DNA of 64,000 bases, from NCBI GenBank assembly GCA_021018995.1, contig CM037587.1, positions 68,839,604 through 68,903,603 of the forward strand, read 5' to 3'. A model generated the notes under the pieces. It did no database searches. It saw only the letters and a list, made by a program, of their open reading frames with translations, and was not told the DNA's origin. Every line of letters starts with the position of its first letter. Within the stretch, counting starts at the first letter, position 1. The position numbers were made by a program, and so were the translations under genes. Source of the DNA: Chloranthus sessilifolius. Taxonomy: Eukaryota; Streptophyta; Magnoliopsida; Chloranthales; Chloranthaceae. Below, piece by piece: positions 63,761-64,000 of this stretch.

Positions 63761-64000
63761 ATTAACAAAATTACAACTATCCTAATCAACTGCTATGAAA
63801 TTTTCAATGGAGAAATAGACTAAGTTTTTGAGGGTTAGAGAAGTGCAAACAGAGGTAGCTAGACTCCTAGTGCAGTTCTACTTTCCTTCTCCGCTGCTGT
63901 CCAGATCTCTAAGAAAAATTCCAAATGTAAATCAATAGTATCAATTATTCCCAAGCACAACTATCAAAGAATAAAGAATACAAAAATCTACTAATAGATC
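63761..64000 (-). other. 5' leader of B, running off the window
   Basis: Noncoding sequence upstream of gag of B in element sense. The 5' LTR and primer site should lie beyond 64000. No motif was found in this short piece. Confidence 0.5.

Noticed and set aside
1..64000. Host genes, tRNA or rRNA genes
   Set aside because: No tRNA cloverleaf, rRNA block or non-transposon protein domain was recognised by reading. A tRNAscan, Rfam or BLAST search would be decisive and was not possible here.

Overview
This window looks like transposon-packed nuclear DNA of a flowering plant with a large genome. I find no host protein-coding gene, tRNA, rRNA or CRISPR. Nearly everything assignable is a decayed Ty3/gypsy LTR retrotransposon. 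One group has Tat/Ogre-type hallmarks: primer-binding site TGGCGACTCTGCTGGGGA, two RNase H domains and a G-patch-like segment. The other has Athila-type hallmarks: a D-L-G-A-S protease, an F-M-D-D reverse transcriptase, and an extra ORF after pol.

Layout. 1-2634: unassigned DNA with an LTR-like palindrome array. 2635-5827: minus-strand element H (gag, PBS, 5' LTR). 6055-8153: plus-strand Athila-type solo LTR, flanked by CATAT on both sides. 8159-9119: unassigned. 9120-10213: plus-strand Tat-type 3' LTR (G), broken by minus-strand Tat-type element D (10214-18894). D has lost the middle of gag and everything between RT and the integrase C-terminus. 18895-25220: plus-strand Tat-type element E (LTR, PBS, leader, gag), truncated. 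25221-27538: unassigned, with AT-rich repeats and a set of hairpins. 27539-39117: minus-strand Tat-type element F, with a nearly full pol. 39118-64000: F's gag is interrupted by minus-strand Athila-type element A, which carries gag, protease and the extra ORF but no RT or integrase. Minus-strand Athila-type element B, with full pol, sits in or next to A's 5' leader. F < A < B is therefore a nested stack that continues past the window's right edge.

The most notable structure is not a gene. Almost every LTR here carries, about 250-850 bp from its start (U3), an array of a short CG-containing palindrome. The palindrome differs from element to element. Where an internal noncoding region is preserved, the same variant recurs inside the same element: in the leader before gag (D, E), or between pol and the extra ORF (A, B). 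This looks like an element-specific recognition site present at two places per element and diversified between elements, comparable in logic to the motif arrays of VANDAL transposons. A second non-gene structure is a row of three 28-nt hairpins in the 3' noncoding tail of both D and F. Their arms covary while the inner GAAA features are kept, which points to a selected RNA structure.

In-frame stops in the decayed ORFs are mostly TAG at Gln positions, the signature expected from deamination of methylated CAG sites in silenced plant transposons.
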